Positions 1-13,500 of a stretch of 64,000 nucleotides of DNA are shown piece by piece. Position 1 is the first letter of the stretch; each line of letters opens with the position of its first letter. The DNA is from Hydractinia symbiolongicarpus. Taxonomy: Eukaryota > Cnidaria > Hydrozoa > Anthoathecata > Hydractiniidae. A program made the position numbers and the translations under genes. The stretch spans positions 25,259,501 through 25,323,500 of the forward strand of contig NC_079878.1 in assembly GCF_029227915.1 (NCBI RefSeq), read 5' to 3'. The notes below the pieces were generated by a model that ran no database searches, was not told the DNA's origin, and saw only the letters and a program-made list of their open reading frames with translations.

Positions 1-1520
1 AGGTTGATGAGGAGCTATTAAACTCTGCTGAGGTTGTAATGGTTGACGTATTGGCATCTGTTGTCGGAGAAATAGCTGTGAATCGTGGTTTCGTGAATAT
101 TGTTGCTGCGGTTGCATTGGTTGTTGTCGAAATTCTTGTGGCTCAACTGGTTTATGGGGAGAAAACTGCTGCGTAGGCTGCAGTGATGGCTGTTGTTGCG
201 GCTGCATGTTTTTTTGATGCGGCAATTGTTTTTCTGAGTGTAATTGTTGTTGTTGGGTAAAAAGCTGTTGTTGTTGTTGTGAGAACGGTTGGGATTGCGG
301 TTGTTGTGGTGGAAAAACATGATGCAGCTGCTGTTGTTGTTGCTGTGGAAACTGCTGACGAGGTTGTATTTGTTGTTGCTGTGGAAACTGTGGACGTGGC
401 TGTCCCTGCAGTGGTATCTGTTGACGTGGATGCATATGTTGTTGCCCTGACAGGTGCAGGCGTGGTTGCATTTGCTGCTGCCGTTGTTGTGGTGGTGATT
501 GCTGACGTGGTTGATTTGGTGTTTGATTTGACGGCTGGAGAGGAAACTGATGCAACTGTTTGATTGGCTGTTGTGGCAACTGTGGTGTATGTTGTGGCAG
601 CTGTGGTGTATGCTGTGGCAGCTGTGATGTATGTTGTTGCAGCTGTGGTGTATGTTGTGGCAGCTGTGGTGTATGTTGTGGCAGCTGTGGTGTATGTTGT
701 GGCAGCTGTGGTGTATGTGGAATCGACTGTGGTAATTGACTTACTGAGTTGGGTGAAGCTTGGTGAGGTGGTCGGAACACTTGTTGTGGCAATCTAGAAT
801 GAACGGGTGTTTGTTGCGATGGAAACTGTGACTGTCTAGGTTGAATCTGTTGACGTAAAGATATTTGGTCTTGTGGAAATCGATGGTTAGTAAATGGTTG
901 TTGCATCTGGTGAACTGGACTCTGAGGATAATTCTGTGAGCTGGTCACATTAGATCTATAACCGTCTACACTTGCTGGTTGAGCGCTGTTCAGAGAATTC
1001 ACTGGTCCATGAAACCTTTGCGGCTCACTTTGTCGCATACTGATAGGTTGTGGTTGTTGTGATCGTATCCCATCGTATCCTTGAACTGATGTAGGCATTC
1101 TCATATTAGGTTGGTGAGCAGCCATTGCTTGTGGATTGGGAAATCTATGACCATTTAATTGAGTCTGCCTCAAAGACATGTCAGTGTGAGGTGATCTTGG
1201 AACATTTGGTTGTTGCCAAGAATGTGAGGGAGAAATTGGTAATCCTTGTGCACTTGAAAACGGTGATGTGTTTTCTGGTAAGGGTTGTGGCAATCTCGGC
1301 TGACCAAAAGGCTCTTGCATCATATTCATTCTAGGGAGGGAAGATTGAGAATTGACCATTCTGGGACCTTGGTAAAGAGCAGGCGATTGATTATGGGGTA
1401 GAGTTGGTAATTGAGCTGGCATTTGATTCGGATTGACTTGAAAGTTAGTTATTAAATCAGCTGGCTTGGAAGGATTCATCATAATATTCGGCTTCCGCGC
1501 AGTTGGACGAGCAGGAGGAC
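1..1520 (-). CDS. PTPN23: PTPN23 exon 26: Gln/Pro-rich linker exon
   Basis: Large exon after an acceptor at 1521-1522 (TTTTTCCTAG). It opens with GPPARPTARKPN and continues as a Pro-, Gln-, Asn- and Met-rich low-complexity chain to the window edge, in the same frame as exon 25. In vertebrate HD-PTP the equivalent long Pro-rich segment joins the V domain to the phosphatase and holds short docking motifs. Here glutamine dominates, encoded mostly by CAA/CAG runs, so both strands give long spurious open frames: Val/Ala-rich on the plus strand and Asn/His-rich in another minus frame. The reading frame is fixed by the splice junction. Confidence 0.88.
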
Positions 1521-4500
1521 CTAGGAAAAACACGAATGAAATATGCATAACAGGATTACTAAAAAGTACAATCTGGATCAGAGTATGTGTTCTTCCATAC
1601 AGGTATTATGGGCCTTTTTTATATTCTTTCTTTCTATTTAATTATTATCACGTCGGCATAAAATTACCTACATGAAATGCCATTTGCCTGCCTGATTTGT
1701 AAACACATTGGTATTCGTCCCGGCAATTGCGCAGTGCCCAAACACAGGACCCACATAAATAACAGTGTTTCGAACACTGAAGTGGCTATATCCTGTATAA
1801 ATATTTGGAATAATAATAATAATAATAATAATAAGCTTATTTACTTAGATCGGAACTTCTATAATAAGCTAATTATGGTCAAGTAAGCATGGTCATTTTT
1901 CTCGAATTTCGTGCATTTGTAGGTAACAACGCTAAATATTCTGCAATACAGGCAAGCTAGAGAGTGCAATTAGCAGATGTTAAACGCTGTGCTCTTGGCC
2001 TACAAATGTTTAAAATTAGCAATTTCTGGCTGTGAACAACTTACTGTTCAACAGTGAAAAATCTGTTGTGCATATTTTAGTGTGTTATTAGACACATACG
2101 TATTACATACTGTAACATCTTATCAGATTTGTTTCGTACATCAAATTTTCGTCGCACATATTTTGACGTGGTATTAGATTTAGTCGTATATGTTTTGCAT
2201 ATAAAAAAATAGTAGAAGTTACCTTTCTTTGCTTCATTCTTTGGCAGTCTTTTCTTCTGCCTTCCACCACAGTACTTCGTGACCTTCTCTTGTAAAGCCT
2301 TCACATTATCGTTGAGTTGTTTGTAAAATCCTAATCCACCACTAAATTAAAAATGTGAGAAAATGTTTGTTATCAAAGTGAGCAAAAAACTAGTAGAAAC
2401 TGATTGATAGTATTCACAAGTCTCTGTATCTGTATGCCTACATAAAATCTATATTATCAAACTGATGCAGAAACCCTAATTGAAACTGGAATCTGTGACT
2501 TATTAAACGTGTCAACTTAACATAACTGACAGCGTTTAGGAGTTCTGCTTTCAGTATTTAATGTGCAAATGTAATACTTTTACACTATCACTTTTGAAAA
2601 TAAGGTGAAAGTAAAAAAAAAACGACAATAACTGACGTCATTGTCAACAAATCATTGAAGAATAATTACCTCAGTCTGTCTTTTACTTCTAAGAATAGTG
2701 CAACAACTGTGAGATATGATTTGACTTGTGTATCAAACCTAAAAGGAAAGTGATCAATATCTACTTAACACAAATTATCAAATAACCAACAAGACTTTTT
2801 TGTTGTCAGTAAGCCTGTTGAAATTACGAGGTGATTATAGAGTTTTAGAGAAATTTCAGAGTCAATTTTTTTTAGGAAAGTCTATAAAAACGTATTTCAC
2901 GAGATTCTGCAAAATGTTTAAGAGAAAACACTAAAAACACAAACTATTCCATATTTTAGGAGGAAACTAATAGTACTAATAATCAAGCCTTTCTTTCTGA
3001 ATATCAGAGAAGCTGTTCATTTGGAATCACAGTAATTATGTAAGCAAAATTCATCCATGCTATTGCAAAATAAATATATATGTTCAATTTTTTGTCACAT
3101 GATATGTAATAACAAAGGTTGAATCAATATCTTGGGTCTAAACTAAAGGTTATTTAGGAGGTTTTAGTACAGACGACTTTTTTAAGTTGTTTGGGAGATT
3201 TTAGGTGTGGCCACACTGACAATAAATTAAAAACCATGAAAGTTTTTATACTGGTCGACAAATTGTGTCAAATAAAAATCAACTCACTTTGCACTAATAA
3301 TACCAGCTTGTTGTCTTGTCGTAGCATATTTCGCATTTTGTTCTGTTAAAGCCCTAAAAAAGAATTTGAGAATTAGTATTCTTAAATAACAGAAACGTTG
3401 TATTCACTAGAACAAGCACAATTACGTCCGCAGAATTCTATGCACAAAAAAATTTGAAGCTATTTCATGATACATAAAAAGGCTGTAATATGACACATGG
3501 ACTCAAATCAAAAATAAATACAGAAGCTTACTGTGTAATATTCTCTTGAGCTGTCAAATTTTGTGATATCAGATTGACAGTTTCGTCATGTTTTTTTATC
3601 TCTTCTTCAAAAAACGCCTAAGAAAAATGTTCGTTAGTTTTAAATACTATAAAATATGGAACCAAGGACATATACCGTATTAACTTGAATGAGTACTGCT
3701 AGGTAGAAGGAACAACCTTGAATAATTGCCAACTTTCTATGAAAAAACTTAATAAGCCACTCAAACTTAATAAGCCACTCCCTTGATTGGGAGCTCCCTC
3801 TATTTTTAAAAACGAGTTCTTCCATAAAGCCTGTATATTAATAAAAACAAATTACTTTGTAGGACTATATTTTTTTGTAATGGTGTCTTAAAATTTTCCT
3901 TGACTTTCCAACAAAATAATTAATACTCAAAAAATGGCTAATCATTGTGTGTGGACTTGCTTGTTTAATGATGTGGTGAATAGCTTACACATAAACACTG
4001 TCTCACCTCATTGTTGCCACTATCTCTCACAACAATCTTGGTTGTTATATCGTCCTTATTGAGCTACAAGAACACACAAAGGATTTATATTTAGGTGGCA
4101 CTGATTAACTGGCGAGGTGCAATTAAAAATTACTTGTGGTAGTGGGTAGAAAAAATTATTTTTACCTTTTCTCTCAATTTATCAAGTAAATATTGTCTTT
4201 GACTTCTCATTTTGTCGACTTTAGCCTGGAAAAAATATTAAAAAAAAAGTTTTTAACTAAATGAAAAACTCAAGTTAAAGGCAATGTAGACAGCAAAAGA
4301 ATCTTTATAATTTCCATTTAACATTTTTTGTGACAGATTAAAACTATTAGCAACTTTTCAAGCAAATTTATTTCCCTCTGTTGCATTGATAATTTTAAAA
4401 TGTGATAATATAGAGGGGATTAACCTTACTGAGTCTCAATTGTTGGGGTAGGGGTCATTTAATCAGTTTTGACTTGACTTTTGAATTACCCATTATTCCG

Positions 4501-7500
4501 AAACTAAAGTCGGCTTTTTTACAGAGTAGATAAAAACATGAGATAACCAAAATAGCTACTACAATGCATACTTGAAAACAAGAAGAAAAAAGATTAAAAC
4601 CAAGAAAAACAACATACAAGGATTTCTCGGATTCTTTGCACCACAGGCTCATCCGATGGAGCTGGAACAAAAATAAAATGTTGACAATATTAACACCACA
4701 ATTACAAGCACAAAATGAAGTTAATAGAGACAGTAAATCTTACCATCAATAACATTTTGGGATGGTAGTGTTTGCAAGATTGATTTAGGATCACCAGAAA
4801 GAAACTGAATCATTCCTTTACTTTCACTTGAATGTTTTATCAATTCGTTATTCGTTTTACGCTGAAAAATTAACAATAAAGAATGAACAGATCTCAACAT
4901 TTGAAGGTAAAATCATTAAATAAAACAGTACTACTTCAACTTGCCACCATTCAACCTTTGTTTTGTTGGCTTTGATAGTGAAGTATTGTAAACAATTCTT
5001 GGTTTACGCTGTGACAAGTGGGACACTCAGAAGTAAAAAAAATAACAGGTACAACCCTAGGCATAAATCAGTGAAAAGGGGGGCAGAATTTCCAAGTTTG
5101 TAACCACAGTTAATTGAGAAAGCCATTTCTATTTAAGTAACAGGCACTTTGAACTTGTCAAAGTCCACAGTGGACTTTAGATCTTTGGTTATTTTGATAG
5201 ATCCAAAGTCTTAAATAATACTAATTTTTGTTGACCTTAGCATATCCCAGATCTTCTGATTTCTGGACCTTTCAGGGGCATCAAGCAGATTGTTCCATAA
5301 TGCAGACATTGTGGAAAGCACAGCAAATTATTTTGACACTGTTTACTTAGCCTTCACCTCTCATTTGACTATTTGGAGAAATAGTCAAAAACTACTCCAC
5401 AAATGTATTTCCAGGTTTTTTGATGAAAATTTTACATAAATAATATAATTATTCAACTTACAGCTTTCTCATGAGCATCTTTAAGCTGATCAAATTCAGA
5501 AATCATAGACTGCAGTTCCTCTGGTAGTTCCTGAAAAATATCTGAGTAAATGACTCATCTTACATAAAAATCAATTTTGGATGTTATATCTGAAAACGCA
5601 ACGCAAACACAGACAAGGGTGTATTAGGCAGCTTTACCTAAAGATTTAGTAGTTCCTGAAATATCAGAGTAAATAAGAACATATCTCAGTGAGTTTCGTA
5701 AACACAGAGTGTATTAGGGATTTAAGATGATTTAACAATATTGCTGTATATTAACATTCTAAGACTTCATTCACACCCATGGTAAAGTTAGTAACCATAT
5801 CATTATATAATAGTATCAGAGAGGATATTTTAGAAAAGATTATTATTTCCCATTGTCTACACCCAGTATTAAAAAAGGTGCATCCTTGTTAACCTTGAAT
5901 GCATACAATTGCAGCTTACCTTCTCTTCATAAGTCTTCTCTGATTCTAAACTTTCATTGATACCTTTTAATATACTCTCCACCTCAGATGTTATAATAGT
6001 AATCTCTAAATCCACAAAAGGAAGATATTACTGGAAATTCTAAAACAGCAAAAACACGCCTACAAATAAGCAGATCCGTTTTTAACATTACATGACGACA
6101 TCCTTTTGTGAAAAATAAATCAAACAGAAGGGCTTGCTATTTCAAGGTTATGTCACATGTTGCTGTCGTTAATTAAAGGAATGCACTTGGTTTCCAGCCT
6201 TAATAATAGGTTATAGAATAAACCAGCTGAATTTATAAAATTAATTGAGCTTATTGATATGATTACTATTGATGCAAAATATGATATATCGGAGATATAA
6301 ATTTGTAGTTATTTTTTCAACATGAAACTGAGTAACAGTCAGTTTATACAATTTCTTGTTTTTTAATCTTCAACAGTAATAGTTTTTTGACCTTTTTTTA
6401 CATATTTTCATCACGTAACCATATGATGTCGTCATGTGACAAGATGATGACAAGATGAGACATTTTTTTGACTTCTAAGTTAAAAAAGGTCAAAGTGTCA
6501 TTTTCATGACTCTAGTGCCTTTGTTGGTTATGTTGGTTAAAAAATTTCATTTTTTTGCTCCAGTAATCTAGCTCTCAAATGGCCAGGACTGAAGGATTAA
6601 AGCCTTGATTTTCTTGTTTTGTGGGAGGTCATGAGACCATGCATTATTTCAATCTGAGCTTTATACTTATACAACAAAAGTGTTAATCCCAGCGTAAGTG
6701 TTTTGAGAAACTTGAATCTAGTGCAACTTGTACGCCACATCAGTTTTTTCTCCCTAGCATGTTTCTCAGCATTATCGAAATTAGGAAGTTTGTTCATGAG
6801 ATATATCCAAAGGAAACAAGATTGATGCTTAACTAACTCTTTTTTTTATCATTGACAATGATAATACTAATGATGATGCAGATATTGTAAAAAAATATGT
6901 ATTCCATCAACAAAGATAAAATAACACCCTCTCTCTGGGCATTCTTTCAAAGTATTATAGAATTGCTAACGGCATTATCATATAATCACAAGAAATCACG
7001 CAACTACTGACCTTCAATAGATTTTTCAACTTTTGAGATCAGGTCTGGATTATCTTTTAGAAATATATTCTTTGCAAGTAACTCGTCTGTAAATACAAAG
7101 CAATAATTAATTGTATATAGCATACGCACAACACTAAAAAACTTTTAGACAAGGTTTTTAAAAAACAAACCTGGCAGGGAATCCTCTTTTGGATTTAATA
7201 AATCCTCAATTTTCATTGCTGACATGAACTGACTAAAACAAAGTACATCATGAATTATTCAACTAATTTCTTAACACTTTGTAACCTTATTTATCTTTTA
7301 TCATTTATTTATTTTTACAAATATAATTCAAATTATTACCTTAATTGTAAATCTTTTTCCTCGATTTCTGATGAGACTTTTCGTAGAAGACTTGCCTTCA
7401 CTTCACTGCAAAGAAAGAAAAACATAGTTGTAAAGAATTTATGAAGACATTACCTTTTTAATCTTAAGTTAAAATATGTTGTTTTTTTTTGCATGGGTAA

Positions 7501-10500
7501 CCAAGACAACACTTGGTCTTATTCTCCAAAACTATCCCACCAGTTTCAGAACTAATAACTTAAATGGCGTCATTAGAAAATATCGGAGCCTGATAATTTT
7601 CTTTCCTTAAAAGCAGTTTTAGTAAATATTTAGTTGTGGAAGATCTGAGACACCTTTTTGTTAAAAAAGGTTGTTCCAAAAACGTTATACTGTACTTTAG
7701 ATTTAGAACAACTATTTGACTTCCAGAATGAAACAAAACAAATTAAAATGCGTCCAAGAACTTCTAAATTTAACATGATATCTACAAACCTATATAATGA
7801 AGAAGATTCGTGAGCTTTCATTGGTACCAACTTTTTAAATATATCCGTTCCTGCCACACTGGCATCATCATGTTGAAAGGGTAGTGCCTTCACAAAATTT
7901 ACACCTTTAATTTCCTCAAGAGAGGAAAGTGCTGGAACAGACAAATGGTAAACAAAGTCGTTTTCTTTAACAGCAGCAGTGTACCTGCACAAAAAATATA
8001 TATAATAATTGTATCCTTTAAATTTTTGCTTTAAAGTTTTGTTTTTTGCATCAAAATTTAGAACCTTCTAGGATTTCGAAGCTCCCTCACTATTATTATT
8101 ATTATTATTACCACAAATTATTATTATTACAAAAAAATAGATAATCTGTTATAGGCTTTGATAAGAAATAAGGCTTCTTGATTTACATTTCTAAAAAACA
8201 AAGAGATAAAAACAAAACATGGTAATAATTTTAGGTTATACCCTACAACAACCTTGGTTATTCTTTCTCGAAACAATAGATGATGTCGGGCTCAAAATTA
8301 GTGAGGTCAATTGCATTATAAAAAAAATAACTGCTTTATTGTAACTCACTTGTTGGATACAACATCCATAATAAATTGAACAGTCTCAACAACTCTGTCT
8401 GATTGATTCTAAATCAAATGCATTGAAAAGATTGTTATGATATAGTGGATTCTGTATAGACTAACAAAACCTTAAGAGTTGATTAACTAAAAAAAATCAA
8501 TTGGCATAGTACCAAAAAAGAATTCCTCCCCTATCCCCCAGAGCAGGCTTATCAATAAGGGGAGAGGGTTGCTCTTGCTCACGCAAAGACTCGCCCAATT
8601 CTAAGAAATGAGCAGCTAGCTGAGCCATAAATTGCTCCCCCAATTTCACAAACTTTTCTCTGGCTGCGCAATATTAATTAATCTCACATGGAAATTAATG
8701 TTATTTTTCTTATTATTTGCATTAAAAAATCTGAAATATATATCAAAAAGACAAGACAAAATAGATAAAAAAAGATTTTGTAATAAAATATGGGTTTATA
8801 AACTTATTCTATTTACTCTATTGCTTGCCCAGTCTAAATTATTGTAACTTTGGGGGAGCGAATTATTGCTCACGTGTTATTTTCTTATTGATAGGCTTGC
8901 CAGAGCATTATTATTATTGTCAAGGCGATGTCTAATTTCCATTATCTCCAAAAATTCTATTTCAATGGCAAAAAAGCAAAACAAAGACATTTTAAACTTT
9001 CAGATTGTCAACCTTTGATAGCTTTGACGCCTCATTGATCTTTTCGGAAGCAGCTTTCAAGTAAGTAACTTTTTCACCATATTTTTCTTTTTGGTCTGCA
9101 TCGTTTGACATGTAAGTCTGAATTAGAACACACAAGACTAATATAGAACAGCTGGGACAACATAAAGTACAAAATTCAAATTGAGCTATAAAGTATTCTA
9201 TAAATGTAAAAAACTGATTCATTTTCTGGGTAATAGCTATGTTACAATTTGAAGATTTTAAAAAATTCATAACAATTTTGTTGTTAATATAAAAATCCTC
9301 AGCAAATGTTGTAGGTGTTGTCAGCCCAAACTGCAAATTGACAAATATTCTGGAACTCCAAATGATTTTTTTGCAAAGTATAAGTTGTGAATTGTTCTGA
9401 TCACTGCAACTGTTTCCTACATTAAGTTAATTAATTTTCATGAAGACCAATTTTGTGAGGTACAAATGGAACAGAATAGAATAGAACAGCAGCAATAGTG
9501 AAGCAGAGAGATCTTGTCTGTTTAGAAAAGAATTATAGTAGTTAAGTAGCTAAGGATTCGCATGAGCCAAGAAGCAGGTAGTAGTAGGGATGCTATAAGG
9601 TTTCTGTTACAACTTATCTTTTAATTTTGAAAAGCAAGTTACTGGAAAGGAAGAATGAAAAATTTTGAAAAGATTTAGATATTAGAAATTATCCATCATT
9701 TTTTAAATAATTTACAACAAAATAATTTACAACAACTTAAACTTTAAAAATTTTAAAATGAAAATAAACTGTAAATAATTTTAAAACTGTTTTGAAACTT
9801 TAAACAAATTTAGAAAAAAATCTAGAAATAAACGAAATGCTACACAAATTTAGAAGCAAATTATCAGCACTGCTGTTTACAAAAGTTGTTACAGAACAGC
9901 TTGTAGTTAACATTTACATGTCAAATGTTTTCAGCCGTAGAAACCGAGGGAGGTGAGTGGCCACACCCTTTTTCGAAAATCTTAAGATATGATCGACTTG
10001 TATATATAGAGGGTTTTTTTTATACACTTAATCTAGAAGGCTAAAATATTAAAATTACCTACCACCATCCACCCACCTCACAAATAAATAAATAAATACA
10101 AAAACTTAAAGAGACTTACATAAGCAATTGCTTCATAGCAAGATGTTTTGATGTTTAGATGCTTTATCCATAACTAATACAAGATAGGAAATGTGGTAAT
10201 GTTTTATAAAACTCTTTTAAACATTGCAGTCTTAATGGCTGACGTTGTGAGGGTTACGAAAAAAGATATTCATGAATGAATCCCACAGGATGTATAAATA
10301 CAAGAATGCATATATGTTGTTGGTTCTATAGGTTGTATATATACATGACATTACTAAACTTACTTTTCCATAAAGTGTATATAAATCACATGAGAAAACC
10401 TATACTCAGGTGGAATAATAGCTATGCTGAAACTTGATGGGTTCATATAATCACAAGCATGTTCACAACATGGATTCAACATCTACACAGCCTTTTTTAC

Positions 10501-13500
10501 ATTGGTGTACAGAACAATATACAAGCTCAAATCTGTAAAACTAGTTATATTCTTCCGAGTTGGTAATTGTTTTCGTTTCTAATTTAACATACCTTCTTTA
10601 ATGTAGATCCCATTTCTGAAGCACCTGGTTTGTTTAAATGATCAATTCCTTCTTTAAAGTAATCCCGAATCTAAAATCAAAATGAACACTACTGACAATT
10701 AGATCCAACTCACAAACTCACTGTAGGTCAAAATAAGGTAACTCTTTCACGCACCTGAATACCAATTCGTGCAATCAAAGTTGGATTTCTGTCATCACGG
10801 ATTGATTTTTCCATTATACATTCTAAAGCTTGTCCCTAAAAAATAAAGTAACTCAAATGGTTTAAAATGGCACTTTGATTTTGTCAAATAAAAAGTTTTG
10901 TAGCTAATTATTTCAACTGCTAGAGAGTGTCTGCCATGTTTATCCTTTACTCGGCTGAATTGTTTATGTGTGCTACTCTTGCTACATATGTTATGCTTTA
11001 TCCACCAGTAGAAGATTCTTACCAGCATAATAGCAGCCTTTAGTGACAAAATATCTTCATTCATATCCACCATTTCATTCAGTGAAAAATGATCCTAAAC
11101 AAAATTAACACATTATAAAACAATATTTTGTATGTTGCAACAATAAAAACAAGACTAACATCACTATATTCTTGATAAAGTCTACACTGGTGTACGTACC
11201 TTAAGAAATTGAAATGCACCAGCAGCACTTTGGAAATGAGTGCAAGCAGTACGCATACTCTATAAAGAAAAAATACACAACAGCATGTTATATACTTGGT
11301 TTCAAAAGCAGCTTTCTATATTGTGACTGCTAGATGGAAAGCTTATTCTATTAGTTATTAGCCATTATACAAAACCAACATATAATCCATGTTCTGATAA
11401 AATTGAGTAGCTACAGCAGTTAAAGCCATGGCAATTAAAATGTTGCTGGTTAAGGTATCAATTTATCCATTAATGTGCTGCAAAGGACAGCACTAAAATT
11501 TGAGCTTAATGGAATTTTTTGAGGCTACCATTGATTTAATTTTTACACTTACATATTTTAGGAGATTACAACCTTTTTTCTACAAAGGAGTAAGTTAAAA
11601 TTTATTTAAAACAAGACATTGGCGTTTTGAAAAAAAGTCCAGTACAGCAATTTTAATTACTGGTTACCTATCCTACAATAATACGCTATGTCTATGACAG
11701 GCAAAGTAGATATGCTCATTTCTGTGTAATTTGTAAAATTCATTTGTAAAATATTTACAAATGTTATGTAAATATTATTTTTGAATTACACAAACTTATC
11801 TACATCATGGTATCAATTGGTATTTCTAAAATATACCCAGCAGGGCTCACACACATTTTTTACCTAAAACCTTTGTTGCTAAAATTCTCATTGTGTTAAT
11901 TCTCACCTCGTCTGACATACGATCTTCATTAGATGCCAGTTGAGAATATAAACCACCAAGATTAAACAGAACACATGCTTGCTCATATCTCACATCTTTA
12001 TATACAACTGGTTCACCACTGTACACATCATACCTGCAATAAAATCAGCACACTCATAACGATTTGACGCTTCATTTCCACTTGAGAACAAAACCGCTTA
12101 GAACAAAAACAAACAAAACAAAACAAAAACAAACTTTTAATGTGTAACGCCAGTCTGAGAGACAGAAAGAGTTCAGATGAGCTAAGAAGCAGGCTAAGTA
12201 TCCGTAGAAATAAATATGTTATTCAGATAAGAAGATTGAATTTGCCTGGGGCACTTGGAAAGAATGGAGGGGGATAATCAAAGCCCAGAGGCAGACCAAG
12301 AAAGACTTGGCAGGAGGTTTTAAGGACAGACTTGATACAGAAGAAGTTGAATTTAGATCTAACACAGTCTAGATCAGATTGGAAGAGGGTCATTAATATA
12401 CCCCGTCCAACCTATGCTAGCATGGAAAACCAGGGCTTGAAATCCGACGTGAGTCCGCGAGTCCGACTCGCGTAAGTCATGATGACGGAGTCCACTTGGA
12501 CTCGCGCTAAAAGTTTAGAAAATGAAGTTTAGCTATTTAGATTTATTCAAGCATATTTTATTGTGCATTATTTTTAGTTACTTTTTAGTTAGTTTCGTTG
12601 TATATTATAACCAATAAAGCGATAGTAAAGAGCTTTTATTTAAACTTAATAAACCAAGCATAGTAAGTAATGTCCCATCCGCCATTTTTCACAATATGCC
12701 AACATCGCTATGTTTTGCTGCCCTACGACTTACCAAGTTAAATCCTGCGATGAAATCGGTGGATTACCCCGGGGTTGTGAGAAAAATGTTTAACTTTCAG
12801 GGAAAAAAACCTAACATACTTTCGAAAGTAGAATTATGTTTCTTGTACAGCTGCATGTTATGTTTTATTAGACAATTTTTTTATCTTTTGAACGCTGACT
12901 TAATTTAGTTTTATTTTAGAGCAACAATTAAAAAAAGCACTGATCATATGGCAGATTTAATTATATTTTGTTCACAAAAAAAGGTTGGGAGAAAGATATT
13001 TTGCAATCTCTTCCGTTCCGTCAGAATATCATAGGCGTAGCAGAGCCCTGGGTACGAGGTTGGTACAATCCCTTTTTTTATAAGAACATTTTGAATGCCA
13101 AATACTTGTGTAATTGATAACCTGATTTATTTTTGTAGAATTCCTGGATGCTGCTTTTGTCAGATACGTGAGGTTCCGAATTTTACAAAATGACCAAGAA
13201 CCAATACTATGTAAAAAATTTTAAATGTAGAAAAAATATATATATCATGTTTTTGTGTTTTTTAAAAAAAGAAGTATGTATTAAAAAACGGTTTTTCTCC
13301 TTGTTATTCATTCGTCACCTGCATGTTAACAGCCGAGCACGTTGCCATTGGTGTTAAAAATCTTTTATCAATAGTGACTAAAAATAACATCAAGGATCCT
13401 GCAGAATTTTGGGTGAATGCGTATATTGAGACACATCAAGTGTACTCAAACTATTTATTGATTTATTGATGGTTGCCACACGAAAAGAAGGCCTCAAAGC

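Noticed and set aside
18-320. Asn/His-rich minus-strand open frame
   Set aside because: Same exon read one base out of frame; the frame fixed by the exon 25/26 junction gives the Gln-rich chain.
279-797. Long Val/Ala-rich plus-strand open frames
   Set aside because: They are the antisense of the Gln-rich PTPN23 exon (CAG/CAA repeats read backwards); the 21-bp repeat keeps several frames open.
1808-1832. CRISPR-like or functional short repeats (AAT run here, ATT run near 8,090, CAA run near 28,020)
   Set aside because: Simple microsatellites without spacers, in a eukaryotic intron or intergenic setting.
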